Source: Tubiluchus corallicola
Taxonomy: Eukaryota > Priapulida > Priapulimorpha > Priapulimorphida > Tubiluchidae
Length of the DNA: 30,939 bases
Reading direction: 5' to 3'
Assembly: GCA_030141605.1 (NCBI GenBank)
Contig: JAQGDQ010001646.1
Location: 1 to 30,939 of the forward strand
In this document: piece after piece, positions 29,829 through 30,939 of the stretch
How positions within the stretch are numbered: position 1 is the stretch's first letter
Layout: each line of letters begins with the position of its first letter
The notes under the pieces: model-generated
What the model saw: only the letters and a program-made list of their open reading frames with translations
Told to the model about the DNA's origin: nothing
The model's database searches: none
Position numbers and translations under genes: made by a program

Positions 29829-30939
29829 TAGTGGTGATGGTAGTATCAGTGGTACGCGTTGAGTTACTGGCTGTAGTGGTAATGGTAGTATCAGTGGTAC
29901 GCGTTGAGTTACTGGCTGTGGTGGTGACGGTAGTATCAGTGGTACGCGTTGAGTTACTGGCTGTGGTGGTGATGGTAGTATCAGTGGTACGCGTTGAGTT
30001 ACTGGCTGTGGTGGTGACGGTAGTATCAGTGATACGTGTTGAGTTACTGGCTGTGGTGGTGATGGTAGTATCAGTGGTACGCGTTGAGTTACTGGCTGTA
30101 GTGGTGATGGTAGTATCAGTGATGCGCGTTGAGTTACTGGCTGTAGTGGTGATGGTAGTATCAGTGATACGTGTTGAGTTACTGGCTGTAGTGGTGATGG
30201 TAGTATCAGTGATGCGCGTTGAGTTACTGGCTGTAGTGGTGATGGTAGTATCAGTGATACGCGTTGAGTTACTGGCTGTAGTGGTGATGGTAGTATCAGT
30301 GGTACGTGTTGAGTTACTGGCTGTAGTGGTGATGGTAGTATCAGTGGTACGCGTTGAGTTACTGGCTGTAGTGGTGATGGTAGTATCAGTGATACGCGTT
30401 GAGTTACTGGCTGTAGTGGTGATGGTAGTATCAGTGGTACGCGTTGAGTTACTGGCTGTAGTGGTGATGGTAGTATCAGTGGTACGCGTTGAGTTACTGG
30501 CTGTAGTGGTGATGGTAGTATCAGTGATACGCGTTGAGTTACTGGCTGTAGTGGTGATGGTAGTATCAGTGGTACGCACGCGTTGAGTTACTGGCTGTGG
30601 TGGTGATGGTAGTATCAGTGGTGCGCGTTGAGTTACTGGCTGTAGTGGTGATGGTAGTATCAGTGATACGCGTTGAGTTACTGGCTGTAGTGGTGATGGT
30701 AGTATCAGTGATACGTGTTGAGTTACTGGCTGTAGTGGTGATGGTAGTATCAGTGATGCGCGTTGAGTTACTGGCTGTAGTGGTGATGGTAGTATCAGTG
30801 ATACGCGTTGAGTTACTGGCTGTAGTGGTGATGGTAGTATCAGTGATACGTGTTGAGTTACTGGCTGTAGTGGTGATGGTAGTATCAGTGATGCGCGTTG
30901 AGTTACTGGCTGTAGTGGTGATGGTAGTATCAGTGATAC
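29829..30939 (-). repeat. 45-bp minisatellite, second array, inverted, open at window end
   Basis: About 24.7 units of the same 45-bp sequence in opposite orientation. On the minus strand the Thr/Ser frame runs over 24 units and past the array edge to a stop at 29674. A 4-bp insertion at about 30575 (GTACGCACGCGTTG instead of GTACGCGTTG) sits at the same place in the unit as those in the first array. From 30661 the units cycle in threes (GATACGCG, GATACGTG, GATGCGCG), a 135-bp higher-order repeat. The array continues beyond the window. Confidence 0.93.

Overview
This window is repeat-dominated, non-coding DNA from a metazoan nuclear genome, most likely an aquatic invertebrate. The reasons are remnants of non-LTR retrotransposons with short-repeat 3' tails, tRNA-derived SINE modules, a pair of TTAA-flanked piggyBac-type MITEs, very long tri- and hexanucleotide microsatellites, and many minisatellites. 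There is no bacterial-style gene density, operon or Shine-Dalgarno pattern, and no intact conserved gene, rRNA or functional tRNA. The species cannot be named from this. Nearly every long open frame is a translated tandem repeat.

Layout. 1-5.9 kb: a ~90-bp satellite occurs as two inverted arrays (285-780 and 4418-5745) around a 3.6 kb spacer that holds two abutting LINE 3' ends (2293-3243) and an interspersed repeat here called family A. 5.9-8 kb: LINE/SINE 3' debris and a piggyBac MITE (7490-7955). 8-13.2 kb: two copies of one minus-strand LINE 3' region whose UTR carries a TTAGGG-containing minisatellite (2 units in one copy, 8 in the other), a 76-bp minisatellite, a TGTC microsatellite and a second family A copy. 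13.2-19.5 kb: a possible TATA promoter, CAT, GAT and TAG microsatellites, a 20-bp minisatellite, and the only plausible unique coding element, a 39-codon single-pass membrane micro-ORF or exon at 15403-15522. 19.5-22 kb: a family B repeat (distant relative of A), two copies of one retroposon 3' tail each feeding a TAA microsatellite, a tRNA-derived module and a possible 5S-derived head. 22-25.4 kb: a 45-bp minisatellite of about 51 units and a TCTACG/TCTATG hexanucleotide array. 25.8-29.4 kb: a 30-bp minisatellite with 92-bp higher-order units, inverted copies of upstream repeats, the second MITE, a 107-bp minisatellite, a tRNA-derived SINE and family B copy 2. 29.8-30.9 kb: the 45-bp minisatellite again, inverted and running off the window.

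No genes can be shown to work together here. What the window does show is retroposon 3' tails and element edges acting as seeds for tandem arrays, and several satellite families present as inverted pairs.
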